From Pseudomonas sp. Marseille-Q3773 (lineage in GTDB: Bacteria > Pseudomonadota > Gammaproteobacteria > Pseudomonadales > Pseudomonadaceae), in the NCBI RefSeq assembly GCF_916618955.1, contig NZ_OU745390.1:4216001-4280000 (forward strand): a stretch of DNA of 64,000 bases. Reading direction: 5' to 3'. Position numbers and translations under genes: made by a program. The stretch's first letter is position 1, and each line of letters opens with the position of its first letter. A model generated the notes under the pieces. The model made no database searches, had not been told where the DNA came from, and saw nothing but the letters and a program-made list of their open reading frames with translations. Positions 44,207 through 52,324 of the stretch are shown piece by piece.

Positions 44207-45025
44207 TTACTTCTGCAGGAACGCCAGCAGGTCCTCGTTCAGCTGCTGGGCATGCGTCACGGCAAACCCGTGCGGCGCCCCGGCATACACCTTCAGTTCA
44301 GCTCCGCGAATCAGCTCCGCCGCCTGCTTGCCGGTGGTTTCCAGCGGCACGATCTGGTCATCGTCGCCGTGGATCACCAGGGTCGGCACATCGACCTTGG
44401 CCATGTCCGGACGGAAGTCGGTCTCGGAAAACGCCGTCACGCAATCCAGGGTGCCCTTGATCGATGCCATCAGCGCGATGTTCAAGGTTTGCGTCTGCAC
44501 GCCCTGGGACACCTGCTGCCCATGGTTCAGGCCATAGAACGGCGTGGCAAAATCGGCGATGAACTGCGCCCGGTCGGCACGCAGGCCGGCGCGGATGCCT
44601 TCGAACACCGACAGGTCGACACCCTGTGGGTTGTCGTCACGCTTGCCGAAGATCGGCGTCACTGCGCCCAGCAAGACCAGGCCGGCCACACGCTCGCTAC
44701 CGTGACGGGCGATGTAGCGGCTGACATCGCCACCGCCCATCGAGAAGCCCACCAGGGTCACCTCGCGCAGGTCAAGGTGTTCGATCAGCTGGGCGATGTC
44801 GTCGGCGAAGGTGTCGTAGTCGTAGCCGCTCCACGGCTGGCTCGAACGGCCGAAGCCACGGCGGTCGAAGGCGATGGCGCGGTAACCGCGGCTGGCCAGG
44901 AACTCCATCTGCGAGTCCCACATGTCGGCATCCAGCGGCCAGCCGTGGCTGAACAGCACGGGCTTGCCACTGCCCCAGTCCTTGAAGTAGATCGAAGTGC
45001 CATCGCGGGTAACGAACGTGCTCAT
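44207..45025 (-). CDS. Alpha/beta hydrolase, PFE-type esterase / non-heme haloperoxidase
   Basis: A 272-residue alpha/beta hydrolase nearly colinear with the P. fluorescens aryl esterase/perhydrolase (PFE). The catalytic triad is S95 in LVGFSMGGGD, the aspartate in VIHGDDDQIVP and the histidine in GAPHGFAVTH. The oxyanion strand is SHGWPLDADMWD. PFE-type enzymes hydrolyse aryl and short-chain esters and can use peroxide, so true haloperoxidase activity should not be assumed. It follows the ABM protein gene by 38 bases on the same strand. Confidence 0.92.
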   Translation of the reverse strand: MSTFVTRDGTSIYFKDWGSGKPVLFSHGWPLDADMWDSQMEFLASRGYRAIAFDRRGFGRSSQPWSGYDYDTFADDIAQLIEHLDLREVTLVGFSMGGGDVSRYIARHGSERVAGLVLLGAVTPIFGKRDDNPQGVDLSVFEGIRAGLRADRAQFIADFATPFYGLNHGQQVSQGVQTQTLNIALMASIKGTLDCVTAFSETDFRPDMAKVDVPTLVIHGDDDQIVPLETTGKQAAELIRGAELKVYAGAPHGFAVTHAQQLNEDLLAFLQK

Positions 45026-45063
45026 GTTGGTATCTCCTTGAAAATGTCGAGGTAAAGGCTTGC

Positions 45064-45630
45064 TCAGCCGCGCAACCAGTTGGCGCAGCGACGGGTGACC
45101 CAGGGCATGATGTAGAACACCACGGGCAGGATGACGAACAGGTTGCTGATCAGGTTGCCGGTAATTGCACCGCCCAACTGCGGAAAGCGCGCGAACAGCG
45201 GCGCCAACAGCTGCGGAACGATCAGGGTCATCGGGCAGATCACCAGGTAGGTCAGCAGCGCCTGCTTCCAGCGCGGCGGTTGCGCTGCGCGGGTGCTCGG
45301 CGGGGTGAACCAGAACTCCGGGTCGTCATGCACCTGGGTGTGGTCACCGCCTTCGAGCAACGGCAACACCTCGGTGACCAGTGCCTGGCGCTCGGCCGAG
45401 TTGACCCAGGCCTGCAACAGGCTGGCGTCGGCGAAGCGCACCACGGTGGTGAAGTGCAGCCCGCCGTCATCGGGGCGGATGACATTGACGTCCAGGTGCC
45501 CAGGCTGCCGGCGGGCGGCGCTGACCGTGCGCTTGAGCCAGGCTTCGTAGGCGGCCAGCGACGCGGCGCGGACCTTGTGCTGGATGACCAGGGTCACCAC
45601 GTTGCGATTGTCTTGGAATGCGGTGTTCAT
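45064..45630 (-). CDS. Membrane-anchored antibiotic biosynthesis monooxygenase-domain protein
   Basis: A 188-residue protein. The N-terminal ~95 residues form an ABM domain (VTLVIQHKVRAASLAAYEAWL, RQPGHLDVNVIRPDD, HFTTVVRFADASLLQAWV). Two hydrophobic helices follow: LLTYLVICPMTLIVPQLLAPL and ITGNLISNLFVILPVVFYIM, so the domain is tethered at the inner membrane. ABM domains without a clear cofactor often act on quinone-like or haem substrates, but this is not shown. The start at 45630 follows AAGGAACG. It lies between ycaC paralog 3 and the esterase on the same strand. Confidence 0.85.
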   Translation of the reverse strand: MNTAFQDNRNVVTLVIQHKVRAASLAAYEAWLKRTVSAARRQPGHLDVNVIRPDDGGLHFTTVVRFADASLLQAWVNSAERQALVTEVLPLLEGGDHTQVHDDPEFWFTPPSTRAAQPPRWKQALLTYLVICPMTLIVPQLLAPLFARFPQLGGAITGNLISNLFVILPVVFYIMPWVTRRCANWLRG

Positions 45631-45745
45631 CGGCGTTCCTTGGGATGAGCTTGCCCGCATCCACTGTGCAACGGCGGACGGGCGGAGGATTGGACGGGTG
45701 TGCTGCACTGGCCGGGCACCGACTGGCGGTGCCCGGGAGCGTGGT

Positions 45746-46375
45746 TTACTTGTTGGCGTTGAAGGCGTTGTAGCTGGTAATCAGGTTGCGGTAGTCGGGG
45801 ATGTGGTTGGAGCACAGCGCCGCCAGGCCTTCGATGTCGTTGCGCCAGTCGCGGTGCAGTTCACAGGCCACGCCGAACCAGGTCATCAGTTGCGCACCGG
45901 CCTGGCTCATGCGGTCGTGGGCAGCGTCGCGGGTCATGGCGTTGAAGGTGCCGGAAGCATCGGTCACCACGAATACATCGAACTCTTCTTCCAGAGCCGC
46001 CAGAGCCGGGAACGCTACGCACACTTCAGTCACCACACCGGCAATGATCAGTTGCTTCTTGCCGGTGGCCTTCACGGCCTTGACGAAGTCTTCGTTGTCC
46101 CAGGCATTGATCTGGCCTGGGCGGGCGATGTACGGAGCGTCCGGGAACAGTGCTTTCAGCTCGGGCACCAGCGGGCCGTTCGGGCCTTGCTCGAAGCTGG
46201 TGGTGAGGATGGTCGGCAGGTTGAAGAACTTGGCCAGGTCGGCCAGGGCCAGCACGTTGTTCTTGAACGCGTCCGGCTCGATGTCGCGCACCAGCGACAG
46301 CAGGCCAGCCTGATGGTCGACCAGCAAGACAGCGGCGTCGTCTTTGTTCAGGCGGTTGTAGGTGAATTTGCTCAT
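45746..46375 (-). CDS. ycaC: YcaC isochorismatase-fold hydrolase, paralog 3
   Basis: A 209-residue YcaC-type hydrolase, nearly identical to the protein encoded at 34956-35585. The two differ at a single internal position (Ser to Ala in FPA-S/A-LEEE) and in the last few residues (NAFNANK versus NALTAGK). The same D20 and C119 catalytic positions are present. It heads a minus-strand run with the ABM-domain protein, the PFE-type esterase and the amidohydrolase. Conservation of the protein despite silent changes in the DNA implies selection or recent gene conversion. Confidence 0.93.
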   Translation of the reverse strand: MSKFTYNRLNKDDAAVLLVDHQAGLLSLVRDIEPDAFKNNVLALADLAKFFNLPTILTTSFEQGPNGPLVPELKALFPDAPYIARPGQINAWDNEDFVKAVKATGKKQLIIAGVVTEVCVAFPALAALEEEFDVFVVTDASGTFNAMTRDAAHDRMSQAGAQLMTWFGVACELHRDWRNDIEGLAALCSNHIPDYRNLITSYNAFNANK

Positions 46376-46530
46376 GGTCTGTGCTCCAAAGGGTTTTGAT
46401 TTTTCAGTAAGTGGGGTGTTTCGCGTTGATGGGAGAAGATTAAAACCATGACCTTTTTGGCGGTAGATAGCGATTTTTGGCTCTAGCGTTCTATTTTATG
46501 AACGATAGTTTGTGTGGGCTGTACCGGCCC
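45768..46530 (-). repeat. Duplicated ycaC segment, copy B
   Basis: The match to 34978-35740 covers nearly all of ycaC, then the leader (TGTGCTC, GGGTGTTTCGCGTTGATG), the TAGCGTTC dyad, and runs into the flanking REPIN. Downstream of the C-terminal codons the two contexts are unrelated. Confidence 0.85.
46484..46507. promoter_or_regulatory. Putative LysR operator upstream of ycaC paralog 3
   Basis: TAGCGTTC-TATTTTAT-GAACGATA, identical to the site at 35696 apart from one central base. No LysR gene lies next to this copy, so the regulator at 35866 may act here in trans. Confidence 0.5.
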
Positions 46531-46624
46531 TTTCGCGGCTAAAGCCGCTCCCACAGGGGTTGCGCTGGATTTGAACCGTGCGCAGTACCTGTGGGAGCGG
46601 CTTTAGCCGCGAAGAGGCCGGCAC
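46524..46624. repeat. REPIN (inverted REP pair) with altered stem
   Basis: Both REPs carry GCGGCTAAAGCCGC where the partner REPIN at 35.7 kb carries GCGGGTAAACCCGC. Inter-REP spacers of the two REPINs are alignable, which shows common descent. Confidence 0.88.
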
Positions 46625-46694
46625 AGGCACCATTGCCTGTCCGGCCAACCTGCTCTATTACTACCCACAGCCCTCCCCTACCCCCGAGACCTCC

Positions 46695-48122
46695 ATGCTG
46701 GCGTTCATCCAGTCATACCCGCTGCTGCTCGGCATCGCCCTGATCCTGCTCGACCTCGTGCTCTGGCAGCTCATTCCCCTCCAGCACCGGGCCTGGCGCA
46801 TCGGCGCGCGGCTGGTGCTGTTCGTGCTGTTCAGCTCGGTACTGGTGGCCGCCGGCATGAGCCCACTGCAACCGCCCCCCTGGGCCGACGATGTCTCACG
46901 CAACCTGTTGGCCACGGTACTTGCCATCGGCTGGTGGCTGTTCGGCGCACGTACGGTGACGGTGGTGTTCGGCCTGTTGCTGGGAGCCCGTGGCAGCCAC
47001 GGCGGGCGCTTGCTGCAGGATGTGCTGGGGGCGTTGATCTTCCTCGCCGCCGTGGTCGCCGCGGCGGGCTATGTGCTGCAGTTGCCGGTGAAAGGCCTGC
47101 TGGCCACCTCCGGGGTGATGGCCATCGTCATCGGCCTGGCACTGCAAAGCACGTTGGCAGACGTATTCAGCGGCATCATCCTGAACACCACGCGGCCCTA
47201 CCAGATTGGCGATTCGATCTCGATTGACGGCACCGAAGGCAAGGTGCTGGAAATCGACTGGCGAGCCACCCGCCTGCTCACCGGCAGCGGCAGCCTGGCG
47301 GTGATTCCCAATTCGGTGGCAGCCAAGGCGCGGCTGCTCAACCACAGCCGCCCGGCCGACGTACATGGCGTATCGATCAGTGTGGTGGTGCCGGCCAAGG
47401 TGCGCCCCAAGCGGGTGTTCGATGCGCTGGAAAAAGCCTTGCAAGGCGTCAGCGCCATTCTTGCCACGCCAAAGCCGAAGGTCGCGGTGAAGGCATCGAC
47501 GCTGGAGTCAGTGGAGTACGAGGCCAGCGGCTTCGTCGCCGACGCGGGCGTCAAGGGTGAAGCACGCAACCAGCTGTTCGACCTGGCGCACCGGCACCTG
47601 GAGGCCAGCGGGGTGATGTGGAACGTGGACCTGGCCATGCCGCCGCGCAGCCGCCAGCGCGAGGTGCTGGACGAAGTGCGGGTGTTCCGTTCGCTGAGCG
47701 ATGAAGAACGGGATGCCTTGAGCCAGCGCATGACGGCAGTGGAGTACCTGGCAGACCAGGTGATCCTGGGCGTGGGCGAGCAATCCGAGCACCTGCTGGT
47801 GATTGGCAGCGGCGTTGTTTCGGCGTCGATCCGCGATGGCGACAGGCTGGTGGAGGCCGGGCGCATGGGGCCCGGTGAGGTGCTGGGGATCGAGGGCATC
47901 ATCGATGAGGACGACTCGTTTGCCGAGTTCCGCACGTTGACCAGTTGCGTCCTGTATCGCATCGACAAGGAACAGGTAAAAAGCTGCCTGGTGCAACGTG
48001 GCGAGGTGCAGGCAGCGCTGGGCAAGTTGCAGCGCTTCAGGCGGCAGAGCCGCGAGTCGCTGTTGCTGCAGAAGCCGGCTTCGATCAAGAAAGGCGGCTT
48101 CCTGAGCTGGTTGCACAAGTAA
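46695..48122 (+). CDS. MscS-type channel with cyclic nucleotide-binding domain
   Basis: A 475-residue mechanosensitive-channel-family protein. Several N-terminal membrane helices precede the MscS core (VMAIVIGLALQSTLADVFSGIIL; YQIGDSISIDGTEGKVLEI near residues 170-185). Residues about 340-460 make a cNMP-binding domain (VFRSLSDEERDALSQRM; GEQSEHLLVIGSG; GPGEVLGIEG). This layout is known from a few cyclic-nucleotide-gated MscS homologs (bCNG type), several of which do not respond to membrane tension. The start at 46695 is the family start; the extended frame runs into the REPIN. It is divergent from ycaC paralog 3. Confidence 0.87.
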   Translation: MLAFIQSYPLLLGIALILLDLVLWQLIPLQHRAWRIGARLVLFVLFSSVLVAAGMSPLQPPPWADDVSRNLLATVLAIGWWLFGARTVTVVFGLLLGARGSHGGRLLQDVLGALIFLAAVVAAAGYVLQLPVKGLLATSGVMAIVIGLALQSTLADVFSGIILNTTRPYQIGDSISIDGTEGKVLEIDWRATRLLTGSGSLAVIPNSVAAKARLLNHSRPADVHGVSISVVVPAKVRPKRVFDALEKALQGVSAILATPKPKVAVKASTLESVEYEASGFVADAGVKGEARNQLFDLAHRHLEASGVMWNVDLAMPPRSRQREVLDEVRVFRSLSDEERDALSQRMTAVEYLADQVILGVGEQSEHLLVIGSGVVSASIRDGDRLVEAGRMGPGEVLGIEGIIDEDDSFAEFRTLTSCVLYRIDKEQVKSCLVQRGEVQAALGKLQRFRRQSRESLLLQKPASIKKGGFLSWLHK

Positions 48123-48160
48123 GCCTGGGCCGCCACGCGCCTGCGAACGCCGCGCAGGGC

Positions 48161-49447
48161 TTACAGCACAACCCTCAGGCATTGCCCAGCGTGGTACAGC
48201 GAGAACCCGGACTCGTAGAATGCAGTGCGCAGCGAAGGTGCACTCACCCCCTTCATCGGCGAGAACGGAATTGGCAGGCTGCCCGCCTCGCCCTTCAGCA
48301 GGAACTCGGCAAACGCTCGGCCGATCACGGTCCCGGTGGTATTGCCACGCCCGTTGTAGCCGGTGACTGCCACCAGCCCCGGCGCTGGCTCGAACAGGCG
48401 CATCAGGTGGTCGGGGGTGAAGTCGATGCAGCCGGTCCAGTGCATCTCCCATTCGACCTTGCCCAGCTCGGGGTAGTAGTGGCTCTGGATCCGGTCGGCC
48501 CAGCTGCGTACGAACCAGGCCGGCTTGTTGTCCACCCGGCCGAGGCTGCCCAGCAGCAGGCGGCCCTGGTCGTCGCGGCGGATGCTGCTGAGCACGGTGC
48601 GGGTGTCCCACGAACCCTGGCCATGCGGCAGTACCTTGTCGGCGGCAGCGCCGTGCAACGGCCTGGACGCCACCTGGTAGTAGTAACCGCGGAAGAACTG
48701 CTTCTGCAGGTTGCTCCAGTCGCCTTCGGTGTAGGCACCGGTGGAAATCACCACCTTGTCGGCGCGCACCGAGCCACGTGCGGTCTTCACTCGCCAGGCA
48801 TCGCCGTCACGCTCCAGGCCCTCGACCGAGGACTGCTGGAACAGCTTGCCGCCCAGGCGCGCCACCGCAGCGGCCAGGCCCTGGGTGTAGCCCATGGGGT
48901 TGATGGTGCCGGCGCGGCGGTCGAGCAGCGCGGCGGAGATCTTGTCGGTACCACAGTATTCCTGGCATTGGGCGCCGGTCAGCAGCTCCACATCGGCACC
49001 CCGGCGGCGCCATTGTTCGTGGCGGGCTTCGAGGTCGGCGATGCCGGTGGCGTTGTGCGCCATATGCAAGGTGCCTTTGTGCTGCGCCTGGCAGTCGATG
49101 CCAAGGCGCTCGATCATGGCGAACACCTCAGCCGGGGCCTCACCCAGCACCTTGTTCAGGCGGCTGCCCTGCTGCAGGCCGAGGGTGGCTTCGACATCGT
49201 CAGGGCGAATCCAGGTACCGGCGTTGACCAGGCCGACGTTGCGCCCGGAGCCACCATGGCCGATCTTCCAGGCTTCCAGCAGGACCACCGACTTGCCCTG
49301 CTCGAGCAAGTGGATGGCCGCTGACAGGCCGGTAATGCCGCCACCGATCACGCAGATATCGGCCTTGTGCTCACCGGCCAGGGCCTGGGTGGCGACGCTC
49401 GGTTCCGTGACGAATTCCCACAAGCATTGTTGACGCAGTTCGGACAT
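48161..49447 (-). CDS. amaA: L-pipecolate oxidase AmaA
   Basis: A 428-residue FAD-dependent oxidoreductase of the DAO family. The dinucleotide-binding motif is DICVIGGGITGLSAAIHLLE, followed by LEAWKIGHGGSGRNVGLVN, and a C-terminal LVAVTGYNGRGNTTGT block. In P. putida AmaA oxidises L-pipecolate to piperideine-6-carboxylate in the D-lysine route. Position next to amaB, which uses the product, supports the assignment. It is downstream of amaB on the same strand, with a REPIN of about 100 bases in between. Confidence 0.88.
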   Translation of the reverse strand: MSELRQQCLWEFVTEPSVATQALAGEHKADICVIGGGITGLSAAIHLLEQGKSVVLLEAWKIGHGGSGRNVGLVNAGTWIRPDDVEATLGLQQGSRLNKVLGEAPAEVFAMIERLGIDCQAQHKGTLHMAHNATGIADLEARHEQWRRRGADVELLTGAQCQEYCGTDKISAALLDRRAGTINPMGYTQGLAAAVARLGGKLFQQSSVEGLERDGDAWRVKTARGSVRADKVVISTGAYTEGDWSNLQKQFFRGYYYQVASRPLHGAAADKVLPHGQGSWDTRTVLSSIRRDDQGRLLLGSLGRVDNKPAWFVRSWADRIQSHYYPELGKVEWEMHWTGCIDFTPDHLMRLFEPAPGLVAVTGYNGRGNTTGTVIGRAFAEFLLKGEAGSLPIPFSPMKGVSAPSLRTAFYESGFSLYHAGQCLRVVL

Positions 49448-49490
49448 GGCCCGGCTCCAGCAATTTGTTCTTGTTTGGGGCCGTTGTGCG

Positions 49491-49581
49491 GCCCATTCGC
49501 GGGTAAACCCGCTCCTACAGGTGCATCACAGGTTTCGAAAACTGTGTTGTACCTGTGGGAGCGGGTTTACCCGCGAACCGG
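49491..49581. repeat. REPIN between amaB and amaA
   Basis: Paired REPs with GCGGGTAAACCCGC and GCGGGTTTACCCGC cores flank a 35-base spacer. Located within what would be the amaB-amaA transcript. Confidence 0.87.
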
Positions 49582-49614
49582 GGGCCAGGCCCCCGGCCAT
49601 GCAGCATCAGCCGA

Positions 49615-51105
49615 TCAGTCGAACACGATACCCTGGGCCAGCGGCAGCTCGCGCGAGTAGTTCACGGTGTTGGTCTGGCGACGCATGTAGCCTTTCCAGG
49701 CGTCCGAACCGGACTCACGACCACCGCCGGTTTCCTTCTCGCCACCGAACGCACCGCCGATCTCGGCGCCGCTGGTGCCGATGTTGACGTTGGCGATACC
49801 GCAGTCGCTGCCCGAAGCACTCTGGAAGCGCTCGGCCTCACGGATGTCGGTGGTGAAGATGCACGACGACAGGCCTTGTGGCACTTCGTTGTTCAGGCGC
49901 AGGGCCTCTTCAAAATCGTCGTAGGCGAGCACGTACAGGATCGGGGCGAAGGTTTCGTGGCGCACCACGTCGCTCTGCGCCGGCATTTCGGCAATGGCTG
50001 GCGACACGTAGTAGGCGTTCGGGTACTGGTCGGCCAGCTGGCGCTCGCCGCCGAACACCTGGCCGCCTTCATCACGGGCCTTGGCCAGCGCACCCTGCAT
50101 GGCATCGAACGACTGCTTGTCGATCAGCGGGCCAACCAGGTTGTCCTTGCGTGGGTCGCCGATGCGCACCTTGCCGTAGGCGGCCTTGACGCGGGCAACC
50201 ACTTCGTCCTTGATCGAGCGGTGCACGATCAGCCGGCGCAAGGTGGTGCAACGCTGGCCAGCGGTACCGACAGCGGAGAACAGGATGCCGCGCACGGCCA
50301 GGTCCAGGTCGGCACTCGGGGCCAGGATCATGGCGTTGTTGCCGCCCAGTTCCAGGATGCTGCGACCGAAGCGGGCGGCCACACGCGGGCCTACTTCCCG
50401 GCCCATACGGGTGCTGCCAGTGGCGCTGACCAATGGGACGCGCGGGTCGTCGACCAGGGCTTCGCCAGCTTCACGGCCACCGATCACCAGTTGCGCCAGG
50501 CCTGCCGGGGCATCGCCGAAGGCTTTCAGGGCTTTTTCGAACAGCGCCTGGCAGGCCAGGGCGGTCAGCGGGGTCTTTTCCGAGGGTTTCCACACCACCG
50601 AGTTACCGGCCACCAAGGCCAGGGCGGTATTCCAGGCCCAGACTGCGACCGGGAAGTTGAAGGCACTGATCACACCGACCACGCCCAGCGGGTGCCAGGT
50701 TTCACGCATGTGGTGGCCGGGGCGCTCGGAGGCGATGGTAAGGCCGTACAACTGGCGCGACAGGCCAACAGCGAAGTCGCAGATGTCGATCATTTCCTGC
50801 ACTTCGCCCAGGCCTTCCTGGGTGATCTTGCCGGCTTCGATCGATACCAGCTCGCCGAGGTCAGCCTTGTGCTCACGCAGCACTTCACCGAACAACCGCA
50901 CCAGTTCGCCACGGCGCGGGGCCGGCACGCTGCGCCAGGCCTCGAAGGCGCCTTGCGCCTGGTCGATACAAGCGATGGTCTCGGCCTTGCCGAGCAGTTT
51001 CACCGAGGCGATCTGGCTGCCGTCGATCGGCGTATGAACAGGGTAGTCGCCCTGGGTGTAAGCCTCGGCGGCAACGCCAAGGCGCTCGAGCAATCCAGCA
51101 ACCAT
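49615..51105 (-). CDS. amaB: L-piperidine-6-carboxylate dehydrogenase AmaB
   Basis: A 496-residue aldehyde dehydrogenase of the ALDH7 (alpha-aminoadipic semialdehyde dehydrogenase) family. The catalytic cysteine is C286 in GTAGQRCTTLRR, the general base glutamate is in RSILELGGNNA, and NAD binding is through AFNFPVAVWAWN and GSTRMGREVG. It converts piperideine-6-carboxylate, in equilibrium with aminoadipate semialdehyde, to 2-aminoadipate. It is divergent from a LysR gene across 135 bases containing a large dyad. An AAT/AmaC-type transaminase is not in the window. Confidence 0.92.
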   Translation of the reverse strand: MVAGLLERLGVAAEAYTQGDYPVHTPIDGSQIASVKLLGKAETIACIDQAQGAFEAWRSVPAPRRGELVRLFGEVLREHKADLGELVSIEAGKITQEGLGEVQEMIDICDFAVGLSRQLYGLTIASERPGHHMRETWHPLGVVGVISAFNFPVAVWAWNTALALVAGNSVVWKPSEKTPLTALACQALFEKALKAFGDAPAGLAQLVIGGREAGEALVDDPRVPLVSATGSTRMGREVGPRVAARFGRSILELGGNNAMILAPSADLDLAVRGILFSAVGTAGQRCTTLRRLIVHRSIKDEVVARVKAAYGKVRIGDPRKDNLVGPLIDKQSFDAMQGALAKARDEGGQVFGGERQLADQYPNAYYVSPAIAEMPAQSDVVRHETFAPILYVLAYDDFEEALRLNNEVPQGLSSCIFTTDIREAERFQSASGSDCGIANVNIGTSGAEIGGAFGGEKETGGGRESGSDAWKGYMRRQTNTVNYSRELPLAQGIVFD

Positions 51106-51143
51106 TGTGCTTCTCCTACATCGGGTGATGGGGTGGAAAAATG

Positions 51144-51171
51144 ATGTGGATCAGTATTAATCCGATCACAT
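51144..51171. promoter_or_regulatory. Putative LysR operator between amaB and its regulator
   Basis: ATGTGGATC-N11-GATCACAT is a near-perfect dyad (one mismatch) in the divergent region, 39 bases upstream of amaB. Overlapping GGAT/ATCC repeats make a second, shorter dyad. Position fits a LysR-type activator site. Confidence 0.55.
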
Positions 51172-51240
51172 AGGTACAACAAACGACCTTTATTCCGCAT
51201 ATCATTCCGTCAGGTAATGATTTGAGCCGCAGAGACCGCT

Positions 51241-52131
51241 ATGTCCAAACGCCTGGTGCCGTCCATGACCGCCCTGCAGTGCTTTGAAGCTGCAGCCCGC
51301 CATTTGAGCTTTACCCGTGCCGCCGAAGAATTGCACCTGACCCAGAGCGCGGTCAGCAAGCAGGTGGCGCAGCTGGAGGACATGCTGCGCCACCACCTGT
51401 TCCTGCGCATCCGCCGCCGCCTGCAGCTGACCCCAGCCGGCAGCCTGTACCTGGCCGAGGTCAACAAGATCCTCACCCAGGTCGACATGTCCAGCCGCTA
51501 CGTGCTCACCTACGGCGAGCAGACCGAGATATTGAAGGTAGCCACCCAGCCGAGTTTCGGCGTGCGCTGGCTGATTCCGCACCTCAAGGGTTTTGGCAAA
51601 CGCCACAGCAATATCCACCTCGACATCCGCAACGAGATGGAGCCGTTCGCCTTGCTGCAGGGTTCGGCGGACGTGGTGTTCTTCTATGGCCAGGGCACCT
51701 GGCCGGGGGCCACCTGCATGGAGTTGTTCGGTGAAGAGGTGGTGCCGGTGTGCGCACCGGAGCTGCTGGCCGGCCGCGAACTGGTCGATGCCGGGCAATT
51801 GGCGGAACTGGTGCTGCTGCAGAGCACCTCGCGACCTGAGGCGTGGCACGAATGGTTTCTGGAGCTGGGCCTGGAAAGCGTCAGCGCCTACCACGGCCCG
51901 CGCTTCGATACGTTCTATATGGCCTTGAGCGCGGCGCAATCCGGGTGCGGGGTGGCACTGGTGCCGCGCTACCTGGCGGCGAAGGAACTGGCCGAGGGCA
52001 GCCTGGTGATGCCGTGGAACCATGCGATGCCCAGTGCCGGGGCGCATTACCTGGCGTATGCCGAGCATGCAGCGGAGGTGCCTAAGGTGCGGGCGTTGGT
52101 GGAGTGGATTCGCGAGCAGCTCTCGGCTTGA
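51241..52131 (+). CDS. LysR-family regulator of the ama/hgl genes (GcvA-like)
   Basis: A 296-residue LysR regulator of the GcvA/AmpR branch. The DNA-binding helix reads ALQCFEAAARHLSFTRAAEELHLTQSAVSKQVAQLEDML. The effector domain follows from about 90. Divergent from amaB and upstream of hglS, it is the natural candidate to regulate D-lysine catabolism. A role in that pathway is inferred from position; the inducer is not known from the sequence. Confidence 0.88.
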   Translation: MSKRLVPSMTALQCFEAAARHLSFTRAAEELHLTQSAVSKQVAQLEDMLRHHLFLRIRRRLQLTPAGSLYLAEVNKILTQVDMSSRYVLTYGEQTEILKVATQPSFGVRWLIPHLKGFGKRHSNIHLDIRNEMEPFALLQGSADVVFFYGQGTWPGATCMELFGEEVVPVCAPELLAGRELVDAGQLAELVLLQSTSRPEAWHEWFLELGLESVSAYHGPRFDTFYMALSAAQSGCGVALVPRYLAAKELAEGSLVMPWNHAMPSAGAHYLAYAEHAAEVPKVRALVEWIREQLSA

Positions 52132-52132
52132 G

Positions 52133-52219
52133 GGCCTCTTCGCGGGCACGCCCGCTCCCACAGGGTCCGCGCAAGGTCTGAACGCTGTGGCAGCGGGCGT
52201 GCCCGCGAAAGGGCCCTTG
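52133..52219. repeat. REPIN between LysR and hglS
   Basis: REP cores GCGGGCACGCCCGC and GCGGGCGTGCCCGC face each other with a 30-base spacer. The right copy has lost the start of the TGTGGGA tail (TGTGGCA). Confidence 0.85.
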
Positions 52220-52324
52220 AGGTCGATCAAAAAAGGAATGACACACTCACTTTTTTTCGCTTGTAAGCCAAGTGCATTCCCCGCTTTCATGTAAGCGTCC
52301 GAACCCAACCAATGGAAGCTAGCG

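Noticed and set aside
44207..45025. Annotating the esterase as a true chloroperoxidase
   Set aside because: The triad and close relatives are esterase/perhydrolase; halogenation by such enzymes is a side reaction in vitro.
52234..52279. GGAATG…CATTCC inverted repeat upstream of hglS as a definite operator
   Set aside because: Six-base arms 34 bases apart are too weak to call a site; mentioned only as context.
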